A stretch of DNA of 64,000 bases from positions 15,543,110 to 15,607,109 of the forward strand of contig OY811972.1 of the NCBI GenBank assembly GCA_963681505.1, in the 5' to 3' direction. The DNA comes from Eunapius fragilis (taxonomy: Eukaryota; Porifera; Demospongiae; Spongillida; Spongillidae). This document shows, one piece after another, positions 23,909-35,579 of this stretch. Made by a program: the position numbers and the translations under genes. Every line of letters starts with the position of its first letter. Position 1 is the stretch's first letter. The notes below the pieces were generated by a model, which was not told the origin of the DNA, searched no databases, and saw only the letters and a program-made list of their open reading frames with translations.

Positions 23909-25779
23909 TATTTGAAACGAAGATAGGAAGACGGCAAATATAAGAACCTTCATGCAGTATGTAATGTGTATAGATGTGCATGGGTTCATGCTGCCAAATT
24001 AAATTTATTTGATTGCTTTATACCCATCACTGCACGATCTATAAATTAGTCAAGCTGAGCCACGTGGTCTTTGTGAGGATGCTTCTACCTCTACCTTAAA
24101 AGTGAATTCAAGCATCTTTCCCATTTCACATTAGATATCAACCTATAAGCATGACTTTGCCATTCATCATGAGGTGCAAATAAAATTGTTGCCCACTGAG
24201 TAAGTAGTAACCAATTGCCTGCTTGGCAAGTAAAGGCTACTTTGAATTCTTTAAGTTGTGTAGTGTAGATTGACCTTATGCTAGGTGTGAGGCCTGTCCA
24301 TTCCATGCAGCTATTTTTTTTCTCCACCAGAAACTGCACGAAGCTATTCATAATCCATGCAAACACCACAAATGCCTTTAACTCACGAAACACCATGGTC
24401 ACGTCATCCTCTGCTGCCTCATCCTTCATGGCCCTGTTTTTCCCCTGCACCACAGACTCTTCTACCAATGTCTACTCTCTCCAGCTCACCATCACTACTC
24501 TTTTGAGTTCAGCAATCTTCTCCACTACAAACAAGCGTCTCCTCCCTCATCGCAATCTCTCTCATGTTCTCCCTTGTTCCATTGCTATAATCTGCTCACT
24601 TAACTCCATTGTTATAAAATGCATACCAGCTAACAACCACCCACCTCCACCCCATCACCAAGTCCAGGTCTACTGAACAATCTCCACATCTAACAAGCAA
24701 CTATGCAGCATCAATAACTCCACCCACACCAAGTCTGGTCCATTGAAATGACAACCTACATATCTGACAACTATTCACCCGCCTCCACCACCCATACCAA
24801 TTAAAGTCTTGGTCTATTGAACAATCATCACATCTGACAACCATCACTAACTATCCCATCACCAAATTAAACTATTTCCAAATCTGGCTGGCCCACTTCA
24901 GGACTAACACTGGTCACACACAATATCCCATTGCCACCACCAACTTCACCTTTTGAGAGGACTTCAAGGTACAAACGATTTTTACCCACAGATGAACAGT
25001 GACTGTATTTCACGATTTTTTCACCAAACCAATACGGTCAGATTGGCAGCTTTGACGGGTGGCTGCCTTGGATTCGCCCAGTCCCTAAATATAAGACTAT
25101 TACATTTACACTTTATTAACACAGCTTTGGCTCCACTAAGTTACTCTCTGTTGCCTTGACGCCACAGCCTAGTCTGGCTTCCTTCATGGCCCCTTTCTCC
25201 CTCTGCACCACGGTCTCTTCTGCCACCATGCACTCCCCCTCCCTTGAGCTCTCTATCACACCAACACTGTCTCCACTACACTCCCTCACCAGGATCTCCT
25301 CCCACAATGGCCATCCTACCACCAACTTCTTCTCCTTGATCTCCTCCTTGTTCCTTCTTTACTTAAATCTCTTTCACCATGGTCCTGTCTTCCTCTGCCA
25401 TCGTGGTTACCTTCATAGCCCTGTTTTGTCTCCTCCCTAAGTGAGGTCTCCTCCCTCATCGCAATCTCTTTCACCCTCTCCCTTGTTCCATTGCTACAAT
25501 CTGCTCACTTAACTCCATTGTATAAACATAACACTTAAGTTCAGCTAACAACCACCCACCTCCACCTCATCACCAAGCCATCACCAAGCCAGAACGCACC
25601 ATCACAAATTCCACCCACACCATGCCCAGGTCTATTGAAATAATTTCATCGTTTGTAGGGACCCCTATTCTCTTCAAGCACAAATGAGTTTTACCCCCCT
25701 AATCGTTCAGGTCAACAGAAGCCATATCCTAGCACCAGCAACACTGGAAGGTCATCAAGATCATGTACAATCTAGGCTG
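23909..25779. other. Gene-free region with a diverged internal duplication
   Basis: Segments around 24500-24625 and 25430-25530 share long matches (CTCCTCCCTCATCGCAATCT, CTCACTTAACTCCATTGT), indicating an old duplication. ORFs on either strand are short and unrecognisable. Confidence 0.5.
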
Positions 25780-28700
25780 TAGGACCATGTGTACAGTGGT
25801 GCGTACAGTAGGACCATGTGTACAGAGGTGTGTACAGTAGGACCATGTGTACAGTGGTGTGTACAGTAGGGCCATGTGTACAGTGGTGTGTACAGTAGGG
25901 CCATGTTTACAGTGGTGTGTACAGTAAGACCATGTGTACAGTGGTGTGTACAGTGGGACCATGTGTACAGTGGTGTGTACAGTAGGACCATGTGTACAGT
26001 GGTGTGTACAGTAGGACCATGTGTACAGTAGGACCATGTGTACAGTGGTGTGTACCGCAGGACCATGTGTACAGTGGTGCGTACAGTAGGACCATGTGTA
26101 AGTAAGATCATGTGTACAGTGGTGTGTACAGTAGGACCATGTGTACAGTGTTGTGTACAGTAGGACCATGTGTACAGTGGTGTGTACAGTAGGACCATGT
26201 GTACAGTGGTGCGTACAGTAGGACCATGTGTACAGAGGTGTGTACAGTAGGACCATGTGTACAGTGGTTTGTACAGTAGGACCATGTGTACAGAGGTGTG
26301 TACAGTAGGACCATGTGTACAGTGGTGTGTACAGTAGGGCCATGTGTACAGTGGTGCGTACAGTAGGACCATGTGTACAGAGGTGTGTACAGTAGGACCA
26401 TGTGTACAGTGGTTTGTACAGTAGGACCATGTGTACAGTGGTGTGTACAGTAGGACCATGTGTACAGTGGTGTGTACAGTAGGACCATGTGTACAGTGGT
26501 GTGTACAGTAGGACCATGTGTACAGTGGTGTGTACAGTAGGACCATGTGTATAGTGGTGTGTACAGTAGGACCATGTGTACAATAGGACCATGTGTACAG
26601 TAGGACCATGTGTACAGTGGTGTGTACAGTAGGACCATGTGTACAGTGGTGTGTACAGTAGGACCATGTGTACAGTGGTGTGTACAGTAGGACCATGTGT
26701 ACAGGGGTGTGTACAGTGGGACCATGTGTACAGTGGTGTGTACAGTAGGACCATGCGTACAGTGGTGTGTACAGTAGGACCATGTGTACAGTAGGACCAT
26801 GTGTACAGTGGTGTGTACAGTAGGACCATGTGTACAGTAGGACCATGTGTACAGTGGTGTGTACAGTAGGACCATGTGTACAGTGGTGTGTACTGTAGGA
26901 CCATGTGTACAGTGGTGTGTACAGTAGGACCATGTGTACAGTGGTGTGTACAGTAGGACCATGTGTACAGAGGTGTGTACAGTAAGACCATGTGTACAGT
27001 GGTGTGTACAGTGGGACCATGTGTACAGTGGTGTGTACAGTAGGACCATTCGTACAGTGGTGTGTACAGTAGGACCATGTGTACAGTGGTGTGTACAGTA
27101 GGACCATGTGTACAGTGGTTTGTACAGTAGGACCATGTGTACAGTGGTTTGTACAGTAGGACCATGTGTACAGTGGTGTGTACAGTAGGGCCATGTGTAC
27201 AGTTGTGTGTACAGTAGGACCATGTGTACAGTGGTTTGTACAGTAGGACCATGTGTACAGTGGTGTGTACAGTAGGGCCATGTGTACAGTGGTGTGTACA
27301 GTAGGGCCATGTGTACAGTTGTGTGTACAGTAGGACCATGTGTACAGTGGTTTGTACAGTAGGACCATGTGTACAGTGGTGTGTACAGTAGGACCATGTG
27401 TACAGGGGTGTGTACAGTAGGACCATGTGTACAGTAGGACCATGTGTACAGTGGTGTGTACAGTAGGACCATGTGTACAGTGGTGTGTACTGTAGGACCA
27501 TGTGTACAGTGGTGTGTACAGTAGGACCATGTGTACAGTGGTGTGTACAGTAGGACCATGTGTACAGAGGTGTGTACAGTAAGACCATGTGTACAGTGGT
27601 GTGTACAGTGGGACCATGTGTACAGTGGTGTGTACAGTAGGACCATTCGTACAGTGGTGTGTACAGTAGGACCATGTGTACAGTGGTGTGTACAGTAGGA
27701 CCATGTGTACAGTGGTGCGTACAGTAGGACCATGTGTACAGTGGTGTGTACAGTAGGGCCATGTGTACAGTGGTGTGTACAGTAGGACCATGTGTACAGG
27801 GGTGTGTACAGTGGGACCATGTGTACAGTGGTGTGTACAGTAGGACCATGCGTACAGTGGTGTGTACAGTAGGACCATGTGTACAGTAGGACCATGTGTA
27901 CAGTGGTGTGTACAGTAGGACCATGTGTACAGTAGGACCATGTGTACAGTGGTATGTACAGTAGGACCATGTGTACAGTGGTGTGTACAGTAGGGCCATG
28001 TGTACAGTGGTGTGTACAGTAGGGCCATGTGTACAGTGGTGTGTACAGTGGGACCATGTGTACAGTGGTGTGTACAGTAAGACCATGTGTACAGTGGTGT
28101 GTACAGTAGGACCATGTGTACAGTGGCATGTACAGTAAGACCATGTGTACAGTGGTGTGTACAGTGGGACCATGTGTACAGTGGTGTGTACAGTAAGACC
28201 ATGTGTACAGTGGTGTGTACAGTAGGACCATGTGTACAGTGGCATGTACAGTAAGACCATGTGTATAGCGGTGTGTACAGTAGGACCATGTGTACAGTGG
28301 TGTGTACAGTAGGACCATGTGTACAGTGGTGTGTACAGTAGGACCATGTGTACAGTAGGACCATGTGTACAGAGGTGTGTACAGTAGGACCATGTGTACA
28401 ATGGTGTGTACAGTAGGACCATGTGTACAGTGGTGTGTACAGTAAGACCATGTGTATAGCGGTGTGTACAGTAGGACCATGTGTACAGTGGTGTGTACAG
28501 TAGGACCATGTGTACAGTGGTGTGTACAGTAGGACCATGTGTACAGTAGGACCATGTGTACAGTAGGACCATGTGTACAGTGGTGTGTACAGTAGGTCCA
28601 TGTGTACAGAGGTGTGTACAGTAGGACCATGTGTACAGTGGTGTGTACAGTAGGACCATGTGTACAGTGGTGTGTACAGTAGGACCATGTGTACAGTGGT

Positions 28701-29245
28701 TTGTACAGTAGGACCATGTGTACAGTGGTGCGTACAGTAGGACCATGTGTACAGTGGTGTGTACAGTAGGACCATGTGTACAGTGGTGTGTACAGTAGGA
28801 CCATGTGTACAGTGGTGTGTACAGTAGGACCATGTGTACAGTGGTGTGTACAGTAGGACCATGTGTACAGTGGTGTGTACAGTAGGACCATGTGTACAGT
28901 GGTGTGTACAGTAGGACCATGTGTACAGTGGTGTGTACAGTAGGACCATGTGTACAGTGGTGTGTACAGTAGGACCATGTGTACAGTGGTGTGTACAGTA
29001 GGACCATGTGTACAGTGGTGTGTACAGTAGGGCCATGTGTACAGTAGGACCATGTGTACAGTGGTGTGTACAGTAGGACCATGTATACAGTGGTGTGTAC
29101 AGTAGGACCATGTGTACAGTGGTGTGTACAGTAGGACCATGTGTACAGGGGTGTGTACAGTAGGACCATGTGTACAGTGGTGTGTACAGTAGGACCATGT
29201 GTATAGTGGTGTGTACAGTAGGACCATGTGTACAATGGTGTATTG
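25780..29245. repeat. 29-bp minisatellite, about 3.5 kb
   Basis: Well over 100 units of a 29-base repeat (GTACAGTAGGACCATGTG + TACAGTGGTGT), with many shortened units where one half is lost. Because 29 is not a multiple of three and the unit lacks minus-strand stops, all three minus frames stay open for more than 1000 codons with a 29-residue period. I regard these as non-coding. The array ends just before the USP-like exon. Confidence 0.95.
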
Positions 29246-29261
29246 AATAATAGCATTTGTA

Positions 29262-32133
29262 AAAATAGACAATCTCCCTCCTGTCACAAAGAGGCAAGTT
29301 TTTATTCCACATATCATATCATTCGTTCCTTTGATTACTCACTTATCCACCAAGGACAACACTGACCATGGTGCACTGCTGGACATCTCAAGAAGGGCAA
29401 ACAAAGGTCTTGAGAACAAAGCGATAATTTGTTGTCTAAATGCTGCACTACAAGCCATTGCAACAACACCACTGCACTTTATGTTGAAAGGTAATGCAGT
29501 TTAAAATACAATACGCTAATTTTTTCACTCCGTATTTTAGCTATCAATGCACCTAGTCTATCTGCAATCCAAGAAGCTTATTTGAGAGTAATGGATGAAC
29601 TTGAAAACAACACAACCATTCCATGTGACCCTACATGCCTAGCTGTGAGATAATGCGATTTGAAGTGTATGTTTATTATGCACTGACTTCTAACAGATTG
29701 CAATAAGTGAGGAGACAAGGGATCTTAACTATGGTGTACAAAATGATTGCTCAGAAGGGATCATGTTCTTGCTTGATAAACTTCTAGTTCAGCATATTTA
29801 TAACATTCTTTTTTTGTTTAGGAAATCAAGTGCACTGATCAATTCTCAACCATGATACGGAAGTAATCCAATTGTTGTTCTAAGGTTCGAATGTCCCTTT
29901 ATACCCAAGTTATAAATATCCCATGTAGTCTGATTGTGAAGCAACTTCATGGCCAGTGATATCATGCATCATTGATGAAGACTGCAATTCTACAAGTATC
30001 AATTGTTTACTAAATGATTAGACTGGTTAGATGAATACATGAGTTCAATGAAAGGGCCTCAAGTGTTATAGACATAAAAGCATGCAGCATTCCTATTCCA
30101 ATGGAGTTTTTCTAATAGTGTTTGTAAAGTTTGCAACACATGACTCAGCATGCAAACAAGAGAAATCTTTTTTCCTGCAGTATTGATTCTTCATTGTGAC
30201 AGGGCATCACGATCTAGCAACATAAATTTGCAAAATACAGTCAAACTGCCAAGGTTAAATAGCATTGGTTAGATCATCATTTCATCCTTGCACATGTATC
30301 TTCTCAAAGATCCTTTCAAATGACTCATACATGCTCCAAAAGGAGCCCAGTGTATGTGCTTAGTGCCTTTGTGGTAATATTGACAAATGACTATGCAACA
30401 GTTCATTTAATACACTTTATAAACCATAGATTCATCATGGCAAATATTCCAACTCTGGACATTGTAACTTGTCTTCCTCACATTTAATAATGTTCATTCA
30501 CAACAGATACTTGTGTAGTGAGGAGTAAGAACGAATGGATTAACTACAATGATACGACTGCAAATGTTAATTCATCACCAATTTTTAACACTTCGTCTTT
30601 AGTTGAGGTAAGATTATCAGTAATTTTTGCTTGTCCCGCAATAACAGAGTGCTACACATATGCATATATGTATTTGTAAGCAAATTTAATTTATGAATTG
30701 CATATTTTAGAAGAATTTCTGCATTGCTGTATACACATCTGTAATGACAACAGTGAATTAAAATCAGTAAACATGACCTTACATGATTATTAATTGTCCT
30801 GAAGGCAATTGTTGCCAAAAGTGACAGTGGTTTTCAATCCGAAGAAGGCTTGCTGCAAAGTGTTTTGTAAGTGTGTTTGGATGCATAAATGTTAATAACC
30901 ATACAAATTTATGTTTATAGAATTATACTGGTTTGGCTCTGCAAATTGAAGCCAAGGTACGTTTCTGTCATTCCGTGGAATGCAATCATTGCATCAGTTC
31001 ATAGTTATATCAGAAATTGCCAGTGGGATTTAGAAAACTCAAGAACTGGCCAATGTTTGGATTCTAAGGTGGATTCTATAATTCAATGCTGAGCATATAA
31101 TATTACATTGTACTTGCTTTTCAGCATACGTGAATCTTCTGCAGTCAAGTGGAATAAAAGTAAACCATTTTGAGGGTTAGAAATATTATAAATACATCAC
31201 ATGATCACATGCAGATGGGGAAAAATATCATTTGTTTCGATCCCTCATTTTTGCCTGTATTCAAATCTAGAGGATATCATGCAATTCGAAGACATTCCAA
31301 GGTACACCTTATTGTTTATCATCAGGTGTTAATACTTACTCATTTCATGTAGGGCAAAAACATTTTTCAGTGTGATGCACTGTTTTTCCCTATACACAAA
31401 CCTCAGCATTGGAGTCTATTGGTTAGCTATTATTTATGCATTCACCACATATGTGTATTGTTCATTCCACTCAATGTAATTTATGGTGTATTTACTATTC
31501 CTTCGATCGATGCAGATTGTGCACGTGAAAACACACACCATTCATTGCATAGACTCATTACGTTACAGTGATAAAGATGCATTGAATTGGATTTGGTGAG
31601 ATTGTGTTTTCAACTACTTGCACTATGCACACATTTCTAAATAAGGTTGTGCCTCTGTGAGGAAACAAGATATCGATTGAAGACCCACATATCAGTTGCA
31701 GTCAACGATAAACAAATGCAAAATGTTATTGATTTTCAACCACTGCAGTGTACTATTGCTTCTTTACCATTGCAACGAAATGCTGTTGACTGTGGAGTTT
31801 TTCTGTGCTTTGTAAATAAATTTATTGTACTTATTCTACTGCTACTTAATGTATGTATCCAATAGGCAGCAAGGCTGAATTTGGAGGAATTTTCATACCT
31901 CCATACAGAGAGTTTGCAAAATCACTGGATTGCATGGTGCATTCACATGACTTGTAATTCAACACAGGACATGGTGGAAAGGTATAGAATGCAAATGGTC
32001 TATGAGCTCTCACAAGGAGAGCTATACCCATTACAAGCAGCAGAAGGTATTTATAACATGTCATGCATCATAAATTAATCTTTTTTTTTTAGACAAGCAT
32101 GCAAGACCAGCCTATCATGATCATTTCAGTTAA
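29262..32133 (+). CDS. Multi-exon gene with USP-like (C19) then Ulp1-like (C48) protease regions
   Basis: USP part: Cys box KGLENKAIICCLNAALQAI (29401-29460), an LNYGVQNDCSEGIMFLLDKLL block like the USP QQDAHEF motif (29728-29785), and EWINYNDTTANV like the end of the His box (30533-30570). Ulp1 part: FFPIHKPQHWSLL with the catalytic His (about 31385-31423), IVHVKTHTIHCIDSL with Asp, and RNAVDCGVFLCF with the catalytic Cys (about 31770-31815). The exons from 31311 to the stop at 32131-32133 join in correct phase. Exon borders at 29880-30520 and 30880-31200 do not all keep frame, so part of the gene may be decayed or misread. It would cleave ubiquitin- or SUMO-like conjugates; a transposon origin is possible. 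The first exon is not identified (open from about 29247). Confidence 0.6.
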
Positions 32134-33163
32134 GAATAAGTGTGCACAAAGTGTCCCTACAACTTCTAGTGACGGTCGCATTTGCAGCAATGCGTCATAC
32201 AGTGATAATGGTGATGGTAGCAATGCTGATTGTAGTGGTGATGAAAGATGTGGTGCCACTGCTGATGCTGACATTATTGTCAGTGATGATACAGATGGTG
32301 AAGACAATGAGAATATTAGTAGCTCCAATGAACCTGGTGATGATAGTGATTCTGCTGAGAGCTCTGAAGACAATGATAACTCTGACAAAGACACGACAAT
32401 ACTCATTCCAACATACGTGAACACTCCAGACTATGACGATGTATGTGCAACTGAAGTGGGGAAGGGAACATTACCTCAGATTCTTTCCATCTATGAAAAG
32501 GCCTCCCTACAGGTAAGGAGTTAATAAAGATTATGTAAAGCAAAATATATACTATCCCAGCTTTTTAAAAAAGTGAAACTCAATGCCCATTTACAAGAGA
32601 ACTGATAAGAGAAACTGTGAAGGAATTTGAGGTACAATTTGAGTATAATCTTTTAAATAAATAAATAAATAAATATATGGAATTTTTTTTACCTATTCTA
32701 GCCTACTATACGAGGAATTATCAGTGGTCATGTAAGATCAAAGTACCTTAAGAACACCAAAACTGTGGAAAAAATTCTAAAACCTAATCCGAATTGGCCA
32801 TTTCAAAATTGTCAAGATATGGTATGTCTACTATACCTATACAATATAATGGTGTCTGCTAGTGTTGTGCCTCACTCTTATGTTAACAGGCATCAGAGAT
32901 CCAACTATACTTAAGTGAGGTAGAGAGTGACGAAAGAGGAAGTGCTTCTGTACTATTTAGTCATATAAGCAAGTTCATTATTTGGCCAGAGGTACTGTAC
33001 ATTTGTAGCAATTTGTGTATACAGTTGGTATTAATGCCTTCAGGTTGTCACCAATCTTATCATGAAGCGGTTCAGCATTACGCAATCCAAAACAATTGAA
33101 CATTTTTATGCTCCAGACTCTACCATGACTTTTTTTTTTCTAGCGTCATACAGTGCAGACTAG
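32099..33163 (+). CDS. Acidic multi-exon ORF overlapping the end of the protease gene
   Basis: Starts at the ATG at 32099, in a different frame from the last protease exon, and runs 141 codons to 32521 with a strongly acidic Asp/Glu/Ser tract (VSDDTDGEDNENISSS). Further exons bounded by AG and GT look open: 32702-32821 (PTIRGIISGHVRSKYLKN), 32891-32992 (ASEIQLYLSEVESDERG) and about 33046-33163 (VVTNLIMKRFSITQSKTIEH, ending YSAD). The junction near 32575-32632 is uncertain. I do not recognise the protein. It may be a separate gene or the frame-shifted C-terminal part of the preceding one. Confidence 0.4.
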
Positions 33164-33403
33164 AGTATGTATGCGTTTTTACACTGCGCCACCTTCTCGT
33201 TTTCGTTAGTCGTACGGCTAACCATATTCATCATTCATTTTTTAAAAACACAATACATTGCCAATATACACAAAATAAGAATAACGTTGTAAGAAACTAA
33301 AGCCTATTGGATGATTGTAGGAAGTGATGCCCCATCGTCAAAGAATAGTCCACTCCTCCACTTTACCCCAGATCCCCTTAGACACAATCTTGATGATCGA
33401 ACC

Positions 33404-34283
33404 TAGTCTCGTTCCCAGACCACACTCGCAGCTGTACATCACCGCTACGCTAGAAGTGGTCTGGGAAACTGGCTAACAAAATTGGTTCTATGCCCGGGCC
33501 ATTTCTAACCGTACAATCAGAATGCAGGTGCTCCGTGACGTCACGATAATTAGGTAATAGAGCAGTTAATCGTACGATGGCAAACCTGGAGCTCGACAAT
33601 GCGATAATTCAGGCGTCTCAACAGATATGCGACGATTCGTCCAGACCCAGAACAGAGCTATTAAAAGCTTCATGGAAGGGCGTGATGTTTTATTAGCTTA
33701 CCGACGGAGAGTGGAAAGTTGTTATGCTTCTCTGTGCTACCCTACGCGTTCGATTACCTCTACAAACGCGTTGTCAGTATCGTGGTGGTCGTTTCACCCT
33801 TGATTGCATTAATGTTTGGGCTATTCCATTTAATGCGCAATCGATTCCATTTAATGCGCACAGGGAGGGAGATCTTTGATTTCAGGTCCTTTCTAATGCT
33901 ATCCAATTTATCTTGCAGTGCCAAGTACTTCTTGATCGAGTCGAAGCACCTTGGACACAAGTACCCTGATTCATATTCTCTCCCAGATTAGTTGTCTCGA
34001 TCGCTAAACCCATTAAAACCACTCTGCAGCGTTGCGATGTTGTACTAGCAAGCTGCTTCCTATTCCTACTTTCTAAAACCGGAGCGTCGCACAACTTGCA
34101 TCTATTCATTTTACAAACGCATTGACCAATATGGCACCGTTAATGAGTGTTGCCGCGACTCTTACACCCAATGACGTCACAACTGTTACGAACCAATTTT
34201 GTTAGGCAGTTTCCCAGACCACTTCTAGCGTAGCGGTGATGTAATCCATCCGCAGCTGCGAGTGTGGTCTGGGAACGAGACTA
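33404..34283. mobile_element. 880-bp Mutator-like element with 9-bp duplication GATCGAACC
   Basis: Left end TAGTCTCGTTCCCAGACCAC and the right end are inverted over about 85-90 bases, to AACAAAATTGGTT, with a small indel. Exact 9-base duplicates flank it (33395-33403 and 34284-34292), the size typical of Mutator-like elements. There is no transposase inside; instead a short zinc-finger-like reading frame lies on the minus strand. Confidence 0.85.
33760..34109 (-). pseudogene. Cys-rich (CxxC...CxxC) zinc-binding-like ORF inside the element
   Basis: The minus strand reads MNRCKLCDAPVLESRNRKQ, then after one frameshift YESGYLCPRCFDSIKKYLAL and a charged helix (QDKLDSIRKDLKSKI). The CKLC...CPRC pairing and following helix resemble the N-terminal zinc domain of some animal transcription-factor-like proteins, but the family is not certain. 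One frame break near 33970 suggests decay. It may be a captured host exon. Confidence 0.4.
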
Positions 34284-34750
34284 GATCGAACCAGGGAAAG
34301 AAAAGTCGAGCTCTGACAAACGCACAAGGTCCAGGATTGAGGGCCGATCTAGGCTTCCGAAGTTTTTGGACTCTCCAAGTCAAATGAAGCGTTGTTTGAT
34401 ATAAAGTCATTGACGCGGACGCACCATCACACTTGCATCGAACACTCGAATCAAGTTTGAACTCAGCGGGGGCTCTAGAAAAGAAAAAGCCATATAACAA
34501 GGCAGTTGCCTTTTGTAACATCCGTTCTCCACACAGAGGCAGAACATTTTTTGAAGCACGTGCTAGCTATCAGCATCGCCAAATAGGAAAAATCATATGC
34601 TGAAACGTATCTGCTTTGGTTCACGTACAACCTGACTTTATACTTGAGCAGCCACAATCCCCAAGACAGCCCGAACTTCATATTCATCTCGTAGTAATCT
34701 TTCCGCTGGAATGTGCGGCTGAGGAATGTGCATGGGGCTAACTTCCACAC
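34284..34750. other. No supportable gene
   Basis: Overlapping minus-strand ORFs of 91-98 codons have no recognisable features and do not resemble the conserved genes nearby. Confidence 0.4.
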
Positions 34751-34758
34751 GGTCTTAT

Positions 34759-34773
34759 CAGAGATAATTCTCT
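34759..34773. mobile_element. 15-base micro-element with perfect 8-bp GGTCTTAT duplication
   Basis: CAGAGATAATTCTCT is flanked by GGTCTTAT on both sides (34751-34758 and 34774-34781). It shares termini with the micro-elements at 23314, 42257 and 50721. Confidence 0.75.
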
Positions 34774-35389
34774 GGTCTTATTAATAGCGCTGCGAATACG
34801 CCCCCTTTATCCAACCACGGAAGATTTAGTTCCTATAGCTAGCAGCATCTCCACGCCCTGCCTATACTTCTTACCTTCTTCTTACACATGTATTTGTCAT
34901 ACCAAATCACCATAACCATATCCATTGACACGTTACAAATGCATGATGGTGTGAGCCTACAGAAGAGCATCAATCCAAACTATGTACCTTTGCTTTTGTC
35001 TCACAGCAGAAAATGGTGTGTTCACTGACAGATCTAAGATGAGTTATCATGGTATGGTGGGGATTAGGATAACTGCACTCCTCCCTTCAAGTCATACATG
35101 TACCGACTAGGACATCAGACTCGCTGCAAGGTTCAGATGATCTAAATTTGGGAAGGGAGGAGTGCAGTTATCCTAATTTGGATTGATGCTCTTCTGTAGG
35201 CTCACACCATCATGCATTTGCAACGTGTCAATGGATATGGTTATGGCGATTTGGTATGACAAATGTGCAAGAAGAAGGTAAGAAGTATAGGCAGGGCGTG
35301 CATGGAGATGCTGCTAGCCTTAATTATAGGAACTAAATCTTTCGTGGTTGGATACAGGGGGCGTATTCGCAGTGCTATTAATAAGACCA
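34774..35389. repeat. Large fold-back: about 210-base inverted arms
   Basis: 34774-34984 and 35170-35389 are inverted copies with small differences, sharing ATTGATGCTCTTCTGTAGGC and GGGGGCGTATTCGCAGTGC-type blocks. A second, inner inverted pair (GGATTAGGATAACTGCACTC) lies at about 35066 and 35150. The right arm ends 190 bases before the start codon of membrane-protein copy 3. Confidence 0.75.
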
Positions 35390-35579
35390 CAACATTTTCA
35401 ACATCCTATGAATATTACAACGGTACTGAAGTCTATCGACTGACAGTTATGTTAAAGTCAATGAATGTTGCTTCTACGAGGTGCGAAAAGTCTCCACTTG
35501 CGAGTCCCCCCAGGCCCTGTATTAAATATCTATGGCACGATTCTCTTACTACGCCACTTATACAGGGTCGCGCGAGAAA

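Noticed and set aside
25729-29317. Three ORFs of over 1000 codons on the minus strand
   Set aside because: They are the same 29-bp repeat read in three frames; no start context, splice signals or conserved domain.
29881-29900. Possible tRNA T-loop (GGTTCGAA)
   Set aside because: No matching acceptor stem, anticodon arm or A box nearby.
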